64,000 bases of DNA from Streptomyces sp. 846.5. GTDB lineage: Bacteria; Actinomycetota; Actinomycetes; Streptomycetales; Streptomycetaceae. The stretch spans positions 434,001 to 498,000 of the forward strand of contig NZ_SOBN01000001.1 in the NCBI RefSeq assembly GCF_004365705.1, written 5' to 3'. Shown here piece by piece: positions 43,014 through 52,174 of the stretch. Under the pieces are notes generated by a model, which saw only the letters and a list, made by a program, of their open reading frames with translations, was not told the origin of the DNA and ran no database searches. The position numbers were made by a program, and so were the translations under genes. Within the stretch, counting starts at the first letter, position 1; the number at the start of each line of letters is the position of its first letter.

Positions 43014-44045
43014 CTACCCGGACGCCGGCGGACGGGCCGTGGTGCCCCGGACGACCAACTGGGGCCGCAGCAGCACCTCGCGGTCGGCCACCGGCTCGCC
43101 GTCGAGTCGGGCGATGGCCCGCTGCACCGCCAACGCCGCCAGTGTGCCGGTGTCCTGACTGACCGTCGTCAGCCGCAGGTAGGGCAGGCGGGCGATCTGG
43201 CTGTCGTCGTAACCGACGACGGACAGCGTGTCGGGGACCGCGATCCCCCGGCGGGCGAAGACGTCCAACAGCCCTACCGCGCTGCGGTCGTTGTAGCTGA
43301 TGACCGCGTCCGGCAGGCCCTGGTCGGCCAGTTGGTCCGCCGCTGCGGCGCCGTCCTCCTCGCGCTCGCCGGCGGCGACCGTCCGGGCCTGGTCGCCGAG
43401 CCCGCGGGACTTCATCGCCGCGCGGTACCCGTTGCGCCGGACCGCCGCGCCGGGGGCCCGGCCGCCGTCCACATGCACGATGCGGCGGTGCCCGAGTTCG
43501 GCCAGATGGTCGACCGCGATCCGCATCCCGTGGGCGTCCGCCGCCCGGACGACGTCGACGGCCGGATGGGTGGACGGCTGGCCGACCACGACCACCGTCA
43601 GCTGCTCGGCCAGTGCTCCGAGCGCGGCCCGCGGCACCAGTGCGCCGACCAGGATCACCGCCTCGCAGCGGTACGACAGCAGCGCGTCCACGGCCTGCCG
43701 CGGCGAGCGCGTGCCGGTGATCGCGCTCAGCACCACCTGGTAGCCGTGCGGCTCCGCCGCCGCGTAGACGCCCTCGGCGACGTCTGCGTGGAACGGGTTG
43801 TTGAGCGCCAGGGTGACGCCCAGCAGCCGGGTCCTGCGACCCGCGAGCAGGCGGGCGCGCCCGTCCGGCCGGTAACCCATCTCCTCGGCGGCGGCGAGGA
43901 CCCGCTCCCGCGTCGCCTGGCTGGCGCCGGCCACGTCGCGCATCACGATGGAGACCAGCGCCCGGGACACCCCCACCCGGGCCGCCACGTCCTCCAGCGT
44001 CGGCGCTCGCCCGGCCCGGGGCGGCCGGGTCGGTTCCTGCGGCAT
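43014..44045 (-). CDS. LacI-family repressor next to iolE-like gene
   Basis: 343 residues from the ATG at 44045; the frame extends to 44075 without homology. HTH TLEDVAARVGVSRALVSIVMRDVAGASQATRERVLAAAEEMGYRPD with the hinge helix ARLLAGRRTRLLGV, then a periplasmic-binding-like effector domain (LGVTLALNNPFHADVAEGVYAAAEPHGYQVVLS, NDRSAVGLLDVFARRGIAVPDTLSVVGYDDS), all read in parts. Divergent from the iolE-like gene; its cognate palindrome CTAGAGCGCTCTAG lies between. Effector likely inositol or a breakdown product. Confidence 0.88.
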   Translation of the reverse strand: MPQEPTRPPRAGRAPTLEDVAARVGVSRALVSIVMRDVAGASQATRERVLAAAEEMGYRPDGRARLLAGRRTRLLGVTLALNNPFHADVAEGVYAAAEPHGYQVVLSAITGTRSPRQAVDALLSYRCEAVILVGALVPRAALGALAEQLTVVVVGQPSTHPAVDVVRAADAHGMRIAVDHLAELGHRRIVHVDGGRAPGAAVRRNGYRAAMKSRGLGDQARTVAAGEREEDGAAAADQLADQGLPDAVISYNDRSAVGLLDVFARRGIAVPDTLSVVGYDDSQIARLPYLRLTTVSQDTGTLAALAVQRAIARLDGEPVADREVLLRPQLVVRGTTARPPASG

Positions 44046-44074
44046 CTGACGCCTTCCCACTGCTTCCCAAAGCA

Positions 44075-44103
44075 TTGACTGCGGCGGCCGAGTCTACGAT
44101 AGT
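44075..44103 (+). promoter_or_regulatory. Promoter of iolE-like gene
   Basis: TTGACT, 17-bp spacer, GATAGT. A LacI-type operator begins 8 bp after the -10, at the expected start of transcription. Confidence 0.5.
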
Positions 44104-44111
44104 TGCCGAAT

Positions 44112-44125
44112 CTAGAGCGCTCTAG
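44112..44125. promoter_or_regulatory. LacI-type operator
   Basis: CTAGAGCGCTCTAG, a perfect 14-bp palindrome with the central CG step bound by the LacI hinge helix. 20 bp upstream of the iolE-like ATG. Confidence 0.75.
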
Positions 44126-44144
44126 TCGAGTCCGAGGAGCCCGT

Positions 44145-45023
44145 ATGAACACCACGCCGATCCGCGACCGGATCGCCGGCGCCCCCATCTCCTGGGGGGT
44201 CTGCGAAGCCCCGGACTGGGGCCACGAGATCGCCCCCGCGCGGGTGCTGGGCGAGATGCGCGAGCTCGGGCTCCGCGTCACCGAGCTCGGCCCGACCGGC
44301 TACCTCGGCGCGCGCCCGCAGGACGTGCGCGAGCAACTGGCCCGCCACGACCTGCGGCTGATCGGCGGCTTCCTGCCGGTTCCGCTGCACATCGACCCGG
44401 CGCTGGACCTCACCGAGGCCGTCGACGCGATCACCACCCTCGCCGAGGCCGGCTCCGAGGTGGTCGTCCTCGCCGCACGGTCCGCGGACGGCAGTTACGA
44501 CCGCAAGGTGCCCCTGTCCGATCAGGAGTGGCCGGTGCTGCTCGGAAACATCGAGCGGCTGCAGGCGGTCATCCGGGACCACGGCATGACCCCGACGCTG
44601 CACCCGCACGTCGGCACGGCGATCGAGGACCGCGCCTCGGTGCTGCGCCTGCTCGACGAGAGCGACATCGCCCTCTGCCTGGACACCGGCCACCTGCTCA
44701 TCGGCGGGACGGACCCGCTGGAGCTGCTGGAGCGGGCCGCCGACCGCGTCGCGCACGTGCACCTCAAGGACGTCGACACCGCCGTGGCGAAGACGGTCTC
44801 GGCCGGGGACAGCGACTACATGGGAGCGGTCCGCGAGGGCCTCTACACCCCGCTCGGCTGCGGCGACCTGGACATCCCCGCGATCGTCAGCGCGCTGGAG
44901 AGCGCCGGCTACCAGGGCTGGTACGTGCTGGAACAGGACTGCGCCCTGCACGGCGAGCCCGAGCCCGGCGCGGGTCCGGTCCTCGATGTCCGGCGCAGCA
45001 TCGAATTCCTCAACGGCCTGTGA
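44145..45023 (+). CDS. iolE: Inosose dehydratase-like TIM-barrel protein
   Basis: 292 residues, GAGGAG upstream. GAPISWGVCEAPDWG, LGLRVTELGPTGYLGARPQDVREQL, RLIGGFLPVPLHIDP, LHPHVGTAIEDRASVLRLLDESDIALCLDTGHLLIGGTDP and VAHVHLKDVD (read in parts) follow the IolE pattern with metal ligands Glu, Asp, His, Glu around the barrel. IolE dehydrates scyllo-inosose to the trihydroxycyclohexanedione consumed by IolD. Separate from the main iol operon and under a LacI repressor. Confidence 0.78.
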   Translation: MNTTPIRDRIAGAPISWGVCEAPDWGHEIAPARVLGEMRELGLRVTELGPTGYLGARPQDVREQLARHDLRLIGGFLPVPLHIDPALDLTEAVDAITTLAEAGSEVVVLAARSADGSYDRKVPLSDQEWPVLLGNIERLQAVIRDHGMTPTLHPHVGTAIEDRASVLRLLDESDIALCLDTGHLLIGGTDPLELLERAADRVAHVHLKDVDTAVAKTVSAGDSDYMGAVREGLYTPLGCGDLDIPAIVSALESAGYQGWYVLEQDCALHGEPEPGAGPVLDVRRSIEFLNGL

Positions 45024-45170
45024 CGGACCGGGATGTGTCCGTGAACTCCACCGCAATCCGCGCAGCTGTGGAGGATCGCCGCCATACGGTCGTAACGGAG
45101 CTTCTGTGAGAATTTCTTACGGAATCCCGTAGCCAGGGCTTCCGGAACCGTACGAGAGAGGCCCGCGCGG

Positions 45171-46331
45171 GTGAAGATCGACATATTCAGCGAGATCCAG
45201 GACCCGAAGCCGTAGCGGGAGGGCCACGAGCACGAGCGCATCATGCAGACCGTCGAACAGGCCGGGCTCGCCGACGAGTTGGGTTACGGCTGCTGGTGGC
45301 AGGTGGAACACCACGGAGCGGAGGAGTTCAGCCTGTCCTCGGCGCCCGAGCTGCTGCTCGCGGCCTTCTCGCAGCGCACCGAGCGGATCCGGCTCGGACA
45401 TGCGGCCGTGCTCGCGCCAGGCGCGATCAACCATCCCATCCGGGTGGCCGAACGGACCGCGACGCTCGACCACCTCAGCGGCGGCCGGGTGGAGGTCGGC
45501 CTGACCCGGTCCACGGCGCCGGAGTGGCGGCTCTTCGGTGTCGACGCGGCCACCGTACGGGCCCAGGTGCAGGACGCCTTCGAGCAGGTACCGAAGCTGT
45601 GGAGCGACGAGAACCGGGTCAACGGCACCGTCCCCGTCCTGCCGAAGCCGTACCAGCGGCCGCATCCCCCGCTGTGGCAGCCCGCGTCCACACCGGCGTC
45701 GTTCGAGGAGGCAGGCAGGCGAGGCGTCGGGGTTCTCGGCACCACGCTCTGGGAACCGCTGGACCGGGTCGCCCGACTGGTCGAGCTGTACCGTGCCGCG
45801 ATCGCGCGCTGTGAGCAGCCGGTCGGGTCCTTCGTCAACAACCAGGTCGGCTTCTTCACCTTCGTGCACTGCGCCGAGACCGACGAGGAGGCGATGCGCG
45901 GCGGAGCCGCCGCGGCGGCCGCCTGGTACACGGCACGGGCGCTCAGCTTCTTCGAGGCAGCCGATGCGTTCATGGAGAACCTGACGTTCCAGCAGAAGCT
46001 CATGGACGACCCCTCCGGCGGCGGCCTCGCCGGTCAGTTCCTGCGCGAGGATGCCGCTGCGGCGGACGGTCCCAACCGCGCCCAGATCGCCGTCGGCCGT
46101 ATCCTGCAGGGCGAACAGATTCCCGATGAGGAGCTGTTCGAGGCCCTGAACGAGCAGGACTCGTTGATCGTGGGCAGCCCGGAGACCTGCCGCAAGAAGC
46201 TGCGCGCCTACGCCGACATCGGCATCGACCGGCTGATGTGCTTCCACCGGGTCGGCGGCATTCCGCACGACCGCGTCATGCGGAACATCAGCCTGATCGG
46301 CGACCTCATCAGCGAGTTCGACCAGGACTGA
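45171..46331 (+). pseudogene. LLM-class flavin oxidoreductase interrupted by in-frame TAG
   Basis: From the GTG at 45171 (GAGAGG upstream) the frame reads VKIDIFSEIQDPKP, then TAG at 45213-45215, then REGHEHERIMQTVEQAGLADELGYGCWWQVEHH and on without break to 46331 (386 sense codons plus the TAG). Homologues have Trp (TGG) after KP, so one G-to-A change explains it. The rest is intact luciferase-like fold (HAAVLAPGAINHPIRVAERTATLDHLSGGRVEVGLTRS in parts). An ATG at 45243 could give a 362-residue product missing the first beta strand. Either a recent pseudogene, a sequencing error or suppressed amber. Confidence 0.75.
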
Positions 46332-46337
46332 GGTGCG

Positions 46338-46370
46338 ATGTGCTCTCCGTCCCAAGGGCGGAGAGCACAT
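46338..46370. terminator. Bidirectional terminator hairpin
   Basis: ATGTGCTCTCCG, short loop, CGGAGAGCACAT: perfect 12-bp stem with an inner CCC/GGG pairing, between the LLM reading frame and the converging iolD. Confidence 0.85.
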
Positions 46371-46384
46371 CACCGACCCGACTG

Positions 46385-48286
46385 TCAGCGGGTCCAGCGC
46401 AGTTGGCGCTGCTTGCCCTCCTCGTACCCGGCGTGCCCGCCGAGCGACCCGGGCACGCCGACCTCCCACCAGGCCCCGGACTCGGTCCAGGCCGTCGGCG
46501 AGGTACGGCAGACCAGCACGGCGGGCCGCCGCTGCTCCCGCGCCAGACCGCGCGCCCGCGCGTAGGCGTCGCGCAGTTCGCCGACCCCCGCACCCGCCGG
46601 CAGGTCGACGACCGCGCACCCCAACGACGCGGCGTGTGCGGCGAAGTCCACCCGCACCCCGTCAGGCCCGGCGCCGGGGCCCGTGCAGTCGGCGAGCAGG
46701 TTGTTGAACCCTTCTGCGCCCTGGTTGGTCTGCAGCCGGTGGATCACCGCGTACCCGCCGTTGTCGCAGACCACCGCGACGTACGGATGCCCGGCGAAGG
46801 TGGCCGAGTACAGCTCGGAGTTGAGCATCAGGTAGGAGCCGTCCCCGAGCAGGGCGGTGACCAAACCGTCCGGGTGCGTCCGGGCCCGGGCGAGGGCCGC
46901 GCCCCAGGGGCCGGCGATCTCGTAGCCCATGCAGGAGAAGCCGTACTCCAGGTCCATCGTGGCGCCCGCAACCGCTCCCTCGACCGCCGGGCCGGTCCGC
47001 CAACCGCCGTTCAGCTCACCGGGGATGCCGCCGGAGGAGCCGAGCACATAGTCGTCGGGACCGCTGGCGTCGTTCACCACCCCGACGACCTGGGCGTAGC
47101 TGAGCGCCCCGTCGGGTGCAGCGCCGGCGCGCAGGCTGTCGATGTGCGCGTCCCAGCCGGCCCGCTCCTCGGCGGCCCGGCTGGTCCAGTCCGGGTCCGC
47201 CGCCCAGCCGTTGAGCGATCCGTCCAGTTCGGCGAGGACCTCCCTGGCGTCGCCGGCGACCGCCTGCCCTGCGTGCTTCACCGCGTCGAAGCGCGCGGCG
47301 TTCACCGCCACCAGGCGAACTCCCGGGCTGAACAGGCTCCATGAGGACGTGGTGAAGTCCTGCAGCCGGGTGCCGACCGCGAGCACGACGTCGGCGTCGG
47401 CAGCTAGCGCGTTGGCCGAGGACGATCCGATCGTGCCCAGCGGACCGGCGTTGAGCGGATGCGGATCGGGCACCATGGTGCGCCCGGCAGCCGTCTCGGC
47501 CACCGGCACGCCGTGCGCGACAGCGAAGTCGAGCAGGGCGGCCGCCGCACCGGAGTAGCGGACGCCGCCTCCGGCCACGATCAGCGGACGCCGCGAGGTC
47601 CGCAGGATCGCTGCCGCCGCGGCGAGTTCACGGGTGTCCGCGCGGGGCCGGGGCACCCGGTGCAGCCGGTCGCGGAACATCGCCACCGGGAAGTCGAACT
47701 CCTCCACCTGGACGTCCTGCGGCAGCGCCAGCACCACCGGGCCGCAGTCGGCCGGATCGGTGAGCACTCGGGCCACCTGCGGCAGCGACGCCAGCAGTTG
47801 CTCGGGCCGGGTGATCCGGTCGAAGTAGCGCGACACCGGCCGGAACGCGTCGTTGACGCTCACCGTCGCGTCGCCGAACTGCTCGACCTGCTGCAGCACC
47901 GGGTCGGGCGCCCTGCCGCTGAAGGTGTCACCGGGCAGCAGCAGCAAGGGCAGCCGGTTGGCGTGGGCCAGTCCGGCCGCGGTGACCATGTTGAGCGCTC
48001 CGGGCCCCACCGAGGAGGTCGCCACCATCACCTGGCGGCGGTCCATGGCCTTGGCGAACCCGGCGGCGGCCAGCGCCATGCCCTCCTCGGTCTGCCCGCG
48101 CCAGGTCGGCAGCCGGTCGCGCACCTCGTGGAGAGCGGTGCCGAGGCCGAGTACGTTGCCGTGCCCGAAGATGCCGAACACCCCTGGGAACAGCGGCACT
48201 TCGGTGCCGTCGAGCAGCTCGGAACGCTGTGCGACGAGCCAGCGGACCAGCGCCTGCCCCGTCGTCAGTCGGACGGTCTCGGTCAT
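46385..48286 (-). CDS. iolD: 3D-(3,5/4)-trihydroxycyclohexane-1,2-dione acylhydrolase
   Basis: 633 residues, AAAGGAG before the ATG. Thiamine-diphosphate enzyme: LFPGVFGIFGHGNVLGLGTAL, RGQTEEGMALAAAGFAKA with the cofactor-activating Glu, VATSSVGPGALNMVTAAGLAHANRLPLLLLPGD, and TPP motif LLGDGSYLMLNSELYSATFAG, read in parts. IolD hydrolytically opens the C-C bond of the dione made by IolE. Last gene of the iolG-C-x-B-D operon; its ATG overlaps the iolB stop. Confidence 0.92.
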   Translation of the reverse strand: MTETVRLTTGQALVRWLVAQRSELLDGTEVPLFPGVFGIFGHGNVLGLGTALHEVRDRLPTWRGQTEEGMALAAAGFAKAMDRRQVMVATSSVGPGALNMVTAAGLAHANRLPLLLLPGDTFSGRAPDPVLQQVEQFGDATVSVNDAFRPVSRYFDRITRPEQLLASLPQVARVLTDPADCGPVVLALPQDVQVEEFDFPVAMFRDRLHRVPRPRADTRELAAAAAILRTSRRPLIVAGGGVRYSGAAAALLDFAVAHGVPVAETAAGRTMVPDPHPLNAGPLGTIGSSSANALAADADVVLAVGTRLQDFTTSSWSLFSPGVRLVAVNAARFDAVKHAGQAVAGDAREVLAELDGSLNGWAADPDWTSRAAEERAGWDAHIDSLRAGAAPDGALSYAQVVGVVNDASGPDDYVLGSSGGIPGELNGGWRTGPAVEGAVAGATMDLEYGFSCMGYEIAGPWGAALARARTHPDGLVTALLGDGSYLMLNSELYSATFAGHPYVAVVCDNGGYAVIHRLQTNQGAEGFNNLLADCTGPGAGPDGVRVDFAAHAASLGCAVVDLPAGAGVGELRDAYARARGLAREQRRPAVLVCRTSPTAWTESGAWWEVGVPGSLGGHAGYEEGKQRQLRWTR

Positions 48287-49215
48287 CTCCTGCTCCTTTC
48301 GCCGGCCGCCCGGCCGGTGGCGGAGGTGACCGGGCAGCGCGGGTCGGTCGCCGCGTCCGGCCAGGTGTCGCGGACCCCCGCGTGCGCGGGGTCGTCGCAG
48401 AACGCCATGGATCGCGAATCGCCCGGTCCCGCGAGGACGTTGAGGTAGTACATCGGGTATCCGGGCGCGGCCACGCACGGCCCGTGGTAGCCGTACGGCA
48501 CCAGTACCACGTCGCCGTCGCGGACTTCGATCGTCTCGTCCAGCTCGGGCAGGCCCGCCTCGCCGTGTTCGGGGCCGGTGTAGGTGCGGTGCGTCCCGAA
48601 GCCCACCCGGCCCGGGGTGACCTGGTCCAGACCGGCGATCCGGTAGTAGTAGATCTCCTCGTTGACCACCGTGCACGGCTCGGTGCTGTCGTGTTTGTGC
48701 GGCGGGTAGCTGGACCGGTTGCCGGGCGGGGTGATCAGCTCGCAGCAGATCAGTCGCTCCGCGTGGTCCCAGGCGCCGGGCGTGCCGAAGTTGGTCACCT
48801 GTCTGGTGGCCGTTCCGGCGCCGCGCACCTCGACCGGCACGTTCTCGGCCGGACCGTAGGCGGCCGGCCTGCGGGTGGAGCACCGGGCGGACGGGACGGC
48901 GACCTCGGCGCGGGCGGTGGCGGTGAGCGTCACCAGGCTGTCCCGCCCCGCATAGGCGAAGTCGGTCACCCTGCTGAACACCGACTCGCGCCCGACCAGG
49001 TCGAATTCGGCCTCGAGCGCGCCGTCGGCCGCGGCCACCCGCACCGTCACGGCTCCGCCGGAGAGCGGCAGCAGGAAGACCTCCGCGTCGCCGGTCTGCA
49101 CGGTCTGGGGGAGGCCCGGCGCCAGTTGGAGCACCCGGAGGCCCGCCCAGTGCCAGCCCGCGTCCTCGGGTGTGATCGTGGTGGCGAGACCCGAGGCGGG
49201 GATGTACCGGGTCAC
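48283..49215 (-). CDS. iolB: 5-deoxy-glucuronate isomerase
   Basis: 310 residues from the GTG at 49215, which overlaps the upstream stop by 4 nt. KduI/IolB bicupin: PPHKHD with metal His, EEIYYYRIAGLDQVTPGRVGFGTHRTYTG, DGDVVLVPYGYHGPCVAAPGYPMYYLNVLAG. Converts 5-deoxyglucuronate to 5-dehydro-2-deoxygluconate. Carries a C-terminal extension of about 35 residues rich in Pro, Asp and Arg (AGVRDTWPDAATDPRCPVTS) beyond the cupin. Confidence 0.9.
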   Translation of the reverse strand: MTRYIPASGLATTITPEDAGWHWAGLRVLQLAPGLPQTVQTGDAEVFLLPLSGGAVTVRVAAADGALEAEFDLVGRESVFSRVTDFAYAGRDSLVTLTATARAEVAVPSARCSTRRPAAYGPAENVPVEVRGAGTATRQVTNFGTPGAWDHAERLICCELITPPGNRSSYPPHKHDSTEPCTVVNEEIYYYRIAGLDQVTPGRVGFGTHRTYTGPEHGEAGLPELDETIEVRDGDVVLVPYGYHGPCVAAPGYPMYYLNVLAGPGDSRSMAFCDDPAHAGVRDTWPDAATDPRCPVTSATGRAAGERSRR

Positions 49216-50126
49216 GCGTCCGCCCGCTCGGTCGCGGCGCGCAGTACCTTGGCCGCGGCGGCCACGGTGCCGGCGACGTCGCCGTCGTCCGGGTAGAGCA
49301 CGGTCCGTCCGACCACCAGACCGCGGACGGTGGGCTGACGCAGCGTCGGGCCCCAGGAGGCGACCTGCTCGGCGAGGTCCGGTCCGGGCACGCCACCGAG
49401 GACGACGCACGGCAGCGTCGTCGCCCCGTAGACCACGTCGGGGTCGTCGCAGGCCGGGGTCTTCAGCCAGGTGTAGGCGCTGGTGGTGCCGAGCGCCGAG
49501 GCGATGGCGACGGCCCGGGCCAGGGACGGCGCGTCCTGACGGAGCACCAGCCTGCCATCGGCGTCGCGCCGGTACGGCAAAGGTTCGACCATGGCCACCA
49601 GCCGGTGCCGGGCCAGTTCGGTGACGGCCTGCGCGCACGCCTGCAGCGTGGGCACGGTGCCGGCGTCCTGGTCGTCGATGCGCAGCAGCATCTTGCCGCC
49701 TTCGAGCCGGCAGGCTGCGATGCTCGCCGCGTCGTAGCCGGTGAACCGGTCGTCCATGGTCCAGGCTGCGCCGTCGAGGCCGCCGCGGTTCATCGAGCCG
49801 ATGACGACCTTGCCCTCCAGGGCGCCGAGCAGCAGCAGTTCCTCGACAATGTCGGGGGTGCCGAGGACGCCGTCGACATCGGGGTGCTCCAGGGCGGTGA
49901 CCAGGCGCTCCAGCAGTCCGCGGCGGTCGGCCATGGCCATCGGGTCCTGGCCGGAGCGCAGCGCGCCGCGGGCCGGGTGGTCGGCGGCGACCAGGAACAG
50001 GGTGCCCCGCTCGTTGACGAAGGCCTCGGGCCGCCGTCGTCGTGCGTAGGCCTCGGCGACCGCCTCGGGGTGGAGGGTCCTGGTGTCCAGCAGTCTCTGC
50101 CAGCGCTCGTCGCTGATGCGGGTCAT
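49212..50126 (-). CDS. Cgl0159-family (beta/alpha)8 aldolase-like protein
   Basis: 304 residues; ATGA overlaps at both ends. FLVAADHPARGALRSGQDPMAMADRRGLLERLVTALEHPDVDGVLGTPDIVEELLLLGAL, GSMNRGGLDGAAW, DDRFTGYDA, MLLRIDD and MVEPLPYRRDADGRLVL follow the family named after a C. glutamicum inositol-cluster protein, related to DeoC/LacD-type class I aldolases. As no iolJ aldolase is present, it is a good candidate for cleaving the phosphorylated dehydro-deoxygluconate made by IolC. That role is inference. Confidence 0.82.
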   Translation of the reverse strand: MTRISDERWQRLLDTRTLHPEAVAEAYARRRRPEAFVNERGTLFLVAADHPARGALRSGQDPMAMADRRGLLERLVTALEHPDVDGVLGTPDIVEELLLLGALEGKVVIGSMNRGGLDGAAWTMDDRFTGYDAASIAACRLEGGKMLLRIDDQDAGTVPTLQACAQAVTELARHRLVAMVEPLPYRRDADGRLVLRQDAPSLARAVAIASALGTTSAYTWLKTPACDDPDVVYGATTLPCVVLGGVPGPDLAEQVASWGPTLRQPTVRGLVVGRTVLYPDDGDVAGTVAAAAKVLRAATERADA

Positions 50127-51106
50127 GATGCGGATCCTTCGTGGGCGTGGTGGCCGGACAGCATCGTCTCGATCTCGGCCAGGGTGGGCATGGCGTCGGC
50201 GCAGGCGAGGCGCGACGCGACGATCGCGCCGGCCGCGTTGGCGTAGTGGGCGCAGCGCTCGGGCTCCCAGCCGGAGAGCAGCCCGTGGATGAGCGCGCCG
50301 CCGAAGGCGTCGCCCGCGCCCAGGCCGCAGACCACCTCGACGCGCTGCGGCGCGACGGTGGTCATGCCGTCCGGTGTGGCGACCAGGACGCCCTCGGCGC
50401 CCATCTTCACCAGGGCGAGTTCGACACCCCGGTCGAGCAGTCGGCGGGCGGCCTCGACCGGGTCGGCGGTGCCGACGGCCACCTCCACCTCGGCCCGGTT
50501 GCCGACCACGACGGTGACCTGTTCGAGCATCCGCTGGTACTCGCGGCGGGCGTCCTCCGGGGAGGGCCAGAACATCGGGCGCCAGTCCAGGTCGAGCACC
50601 GTCCAGCGGCCCTCGGCCGAGTCCGGGCGGCCCCGGTGGGCGAGCAGCTGCAGCTGGGTCTGCCGGGCCGGCTCGACCGAGACTCCGGTGCCGGTGACCC
50701 AGAGCAGCGGAACCTCCGCGACCAGGTCCCAGGGCACGTCGGCCCAGGTGAGCGTCAAGTCCGGGGCGGTGGGCAGCCGGTAGAACAGCAGCGGCGGGTC
50801 CTCCGGAGGGTTCAGCTCGCAGAACACGACGGGGGTCAGCAGGTCCGCGGCCGTTCCGACATGGCGGGCGTCGACGCCGAAGGCGGTGAGGGCGTCGCGC
50901 ACATAGTCGCCGAAGGCGTCGGGGCCGACCTTGGTGAGCACCGCCGTCGCGTGGCCGAGCCTGGCGGCGCCGACCGCGACATTGGTGGCGGTGCCGCCGA
51001 GGGATCTGGCGAAGGTCGTGACCTGCGCCAGCGGCACGCCCGCCTGCTGCGGGTACAGGTCCACACCGACCCGGCCGACGGTCAGCGCCTGCACATCGGA
51101 GGTCAT
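50123..51106 (-). CDS. iolC: 5-dehydro-2-deoxygluconokinase
   Basis: 327 residues. PfkB fold: LTVGRVGVDLYPQQAGVPLAQVTTFARSLGGTATNVAVGAARLG (in parts), the inositol-type segment VLDLDWRPMFWPSPEDAR shared by IolC proteins, and the C-terminal CGLGAGDAFGGALIHGLL with the catalytic Asp. Phosphorylates 5-dehydro-2-deoxygluconate. Stop and start overlaps of 4 nt with iolG upstream and the aldolase-like gene downstream. Confidence 0.9.
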   Translation of the reverse strand: MTSDVQALTVGRVGVDLYPQQAGVPLAQVTTFARSLGGTATNVAVGAARLGHATAVLTKVGPDAFGDYVRDALTAFGVDARHVGTAADLLTPVVFCELNPPEDPPLLFYRLPTAPDLTLTWADVPWDLVAEVPLLWVTGTGVSVEPARQTQLQLLAHRGRPDSAEGRWTVLDLDWRPMFWPSPEDARREYQRMLEQVTVVVGNRAEVEVAVGTADPVEAARRLLDRGVELALVKMGAEGVLVATPDGMTTVAPQRVEVVCGLGAGDAFGGALIHGLLSGWEPERCAHYANAAGAIVASRLACADAMPTLAEIETMLSGHHAHEGSAS

Positions 51107-52104
51107 CGGTACAGCTCCGGCCGGTCGCGCAGGGACACGGTCTGCGGCAGGCCGCTGTCCAGCGCCCGGACGCCCGCCGCGGCGACCGCGGTGGCGGCGT
51201 AGCCGTCCCAGGCCGACGCTCCGCGCGCCGGGGCGCCGGCGGCGACGCCGTCGATCCAGTCCTGCAACTCGCGGCGGTAGGCCTCGGCGAACCGGGGGCG
51301 CCAGTCAGCGGGAACGCCCCGGGAGACCTGGCCGGCGCTTCGGCGTACCGTCGGCGCGGGCGAGTCCAGCAGTACTGTGCCCTCCTCGGCGACCAGTTCG
51401 CAGCGCACCTCGTAGCCGTAGCCGGCGGTGACGAAGACCTCCACGTCGATGAGCACGCCCTCGGCCGAGGAGAACACCAGGAACAGCGGATCCTGGGTGC
51501 CGCCGGATCGGGCCGAGGCGCGCGGGCGGTGCACCGTGACGGTGTCGATCTCGTCCCGCAGCAGCCAGCGGGCGATGTCGATCTCATGCACCGCCGAGCC
51601 CGTGATCAGCATGGCGGTGGGTGTGCCGCCGGGACCGGCGTTGCGGTGGACGCAGTGCATCGCCAGCGGCCGGCCGATGTCTCCGCCGTCCACCGCGGCC
51701 TTGATGTCCAGGTAGCCGGGGTCGTAGCGGCGCATGAAGCCGACCGTGACCAGCCTGCGGCCCACATCCTGCTCGGCGTCGAGAATGCGCAGGCAGCCGT
51801 CCAGGTCGGCCGCGAGGGGCTTCTCGCAGAGGACGGGCTTTCCCGCGGCGAGGCAGGCCAGCACGAACTGCTCATGGGTCGGGTCGGAGGAGGCGATCAG
51901 CACGGCGTCCACCCGGTCGTCCGCGATCAGCTGCAGCGGGTCGTCGAAGACCCGGGCCCCGTAAGCCTTGGCGACCGTGCGGGCCTGTTCGGGGTCGTAG
52001 TCGGCGACCGCGGTGACCTCGCTCCCCGAGACGACCCGGCTCAGCAGCCGGGCATGCTCGGCGCCCATCACCCCGACGCCGATCACGCCGATCCGGACTG
52101 GCAT
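51103..52104 (-). CDS. iolG: Inositol 2-dehydrogenase-type Gfo/Idh/MocA oxidoreductase
   Basis: 333 residues, GAGGAG before the ATG. RIGVIGVGVMGAEHARLLSRVVSGSEVTAVADYD cofactor motif, CEKPLAADLDG with the catalytic Lys, VGFMRRYDPGYLDIKAAVDGGDIGRPLAMHCVHRN and VHEIDIARWLLRDEI with the His-x3-D pair, as in myo-inositol 2-dehydrogenases. First gene of the operon; oxidises inositol to inosose with NAD. Promoter lies in the 183-bp gap to the GntR-SBP regulator. Confidence 0.87.
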   Translation of the reverse strand: MPVRIGVIGVGVMGAEHARLLSRVVSGSEVTAVADYDPEQARTVAKAYGARVFDDPLQLIADDRVDAVLIASSDPTHEQFVLACLAAGKPVLCEKPLAADLDGCLRILDAEQDVGRRLVTVGFMRRYDPGYLDIKAAVDGGDIGRPLAMHCVHRNAGPGGTPTAMLITGSAVHEIDIARWLLRDEIDTVTVHRPRASARSGGTQDPLFLVFSSAEGVLIDVEVFVTAGYGYEVRCELVAEEGTVLLDSPAPTVRRSAGQVSRGVPADWRPRFAEAYRRELQDWIDGVAAGAPARGASAWDGYAATAVAAAGVRALDSGLPQTVSLRDRPELYR

Positions 52105-52174
52105 TGCTACTCCTCGCTGATCCTCTGGACGGTCTTCCGGGCGTTGGCCCTCGACAGCGGTTCGAGTGACAATA

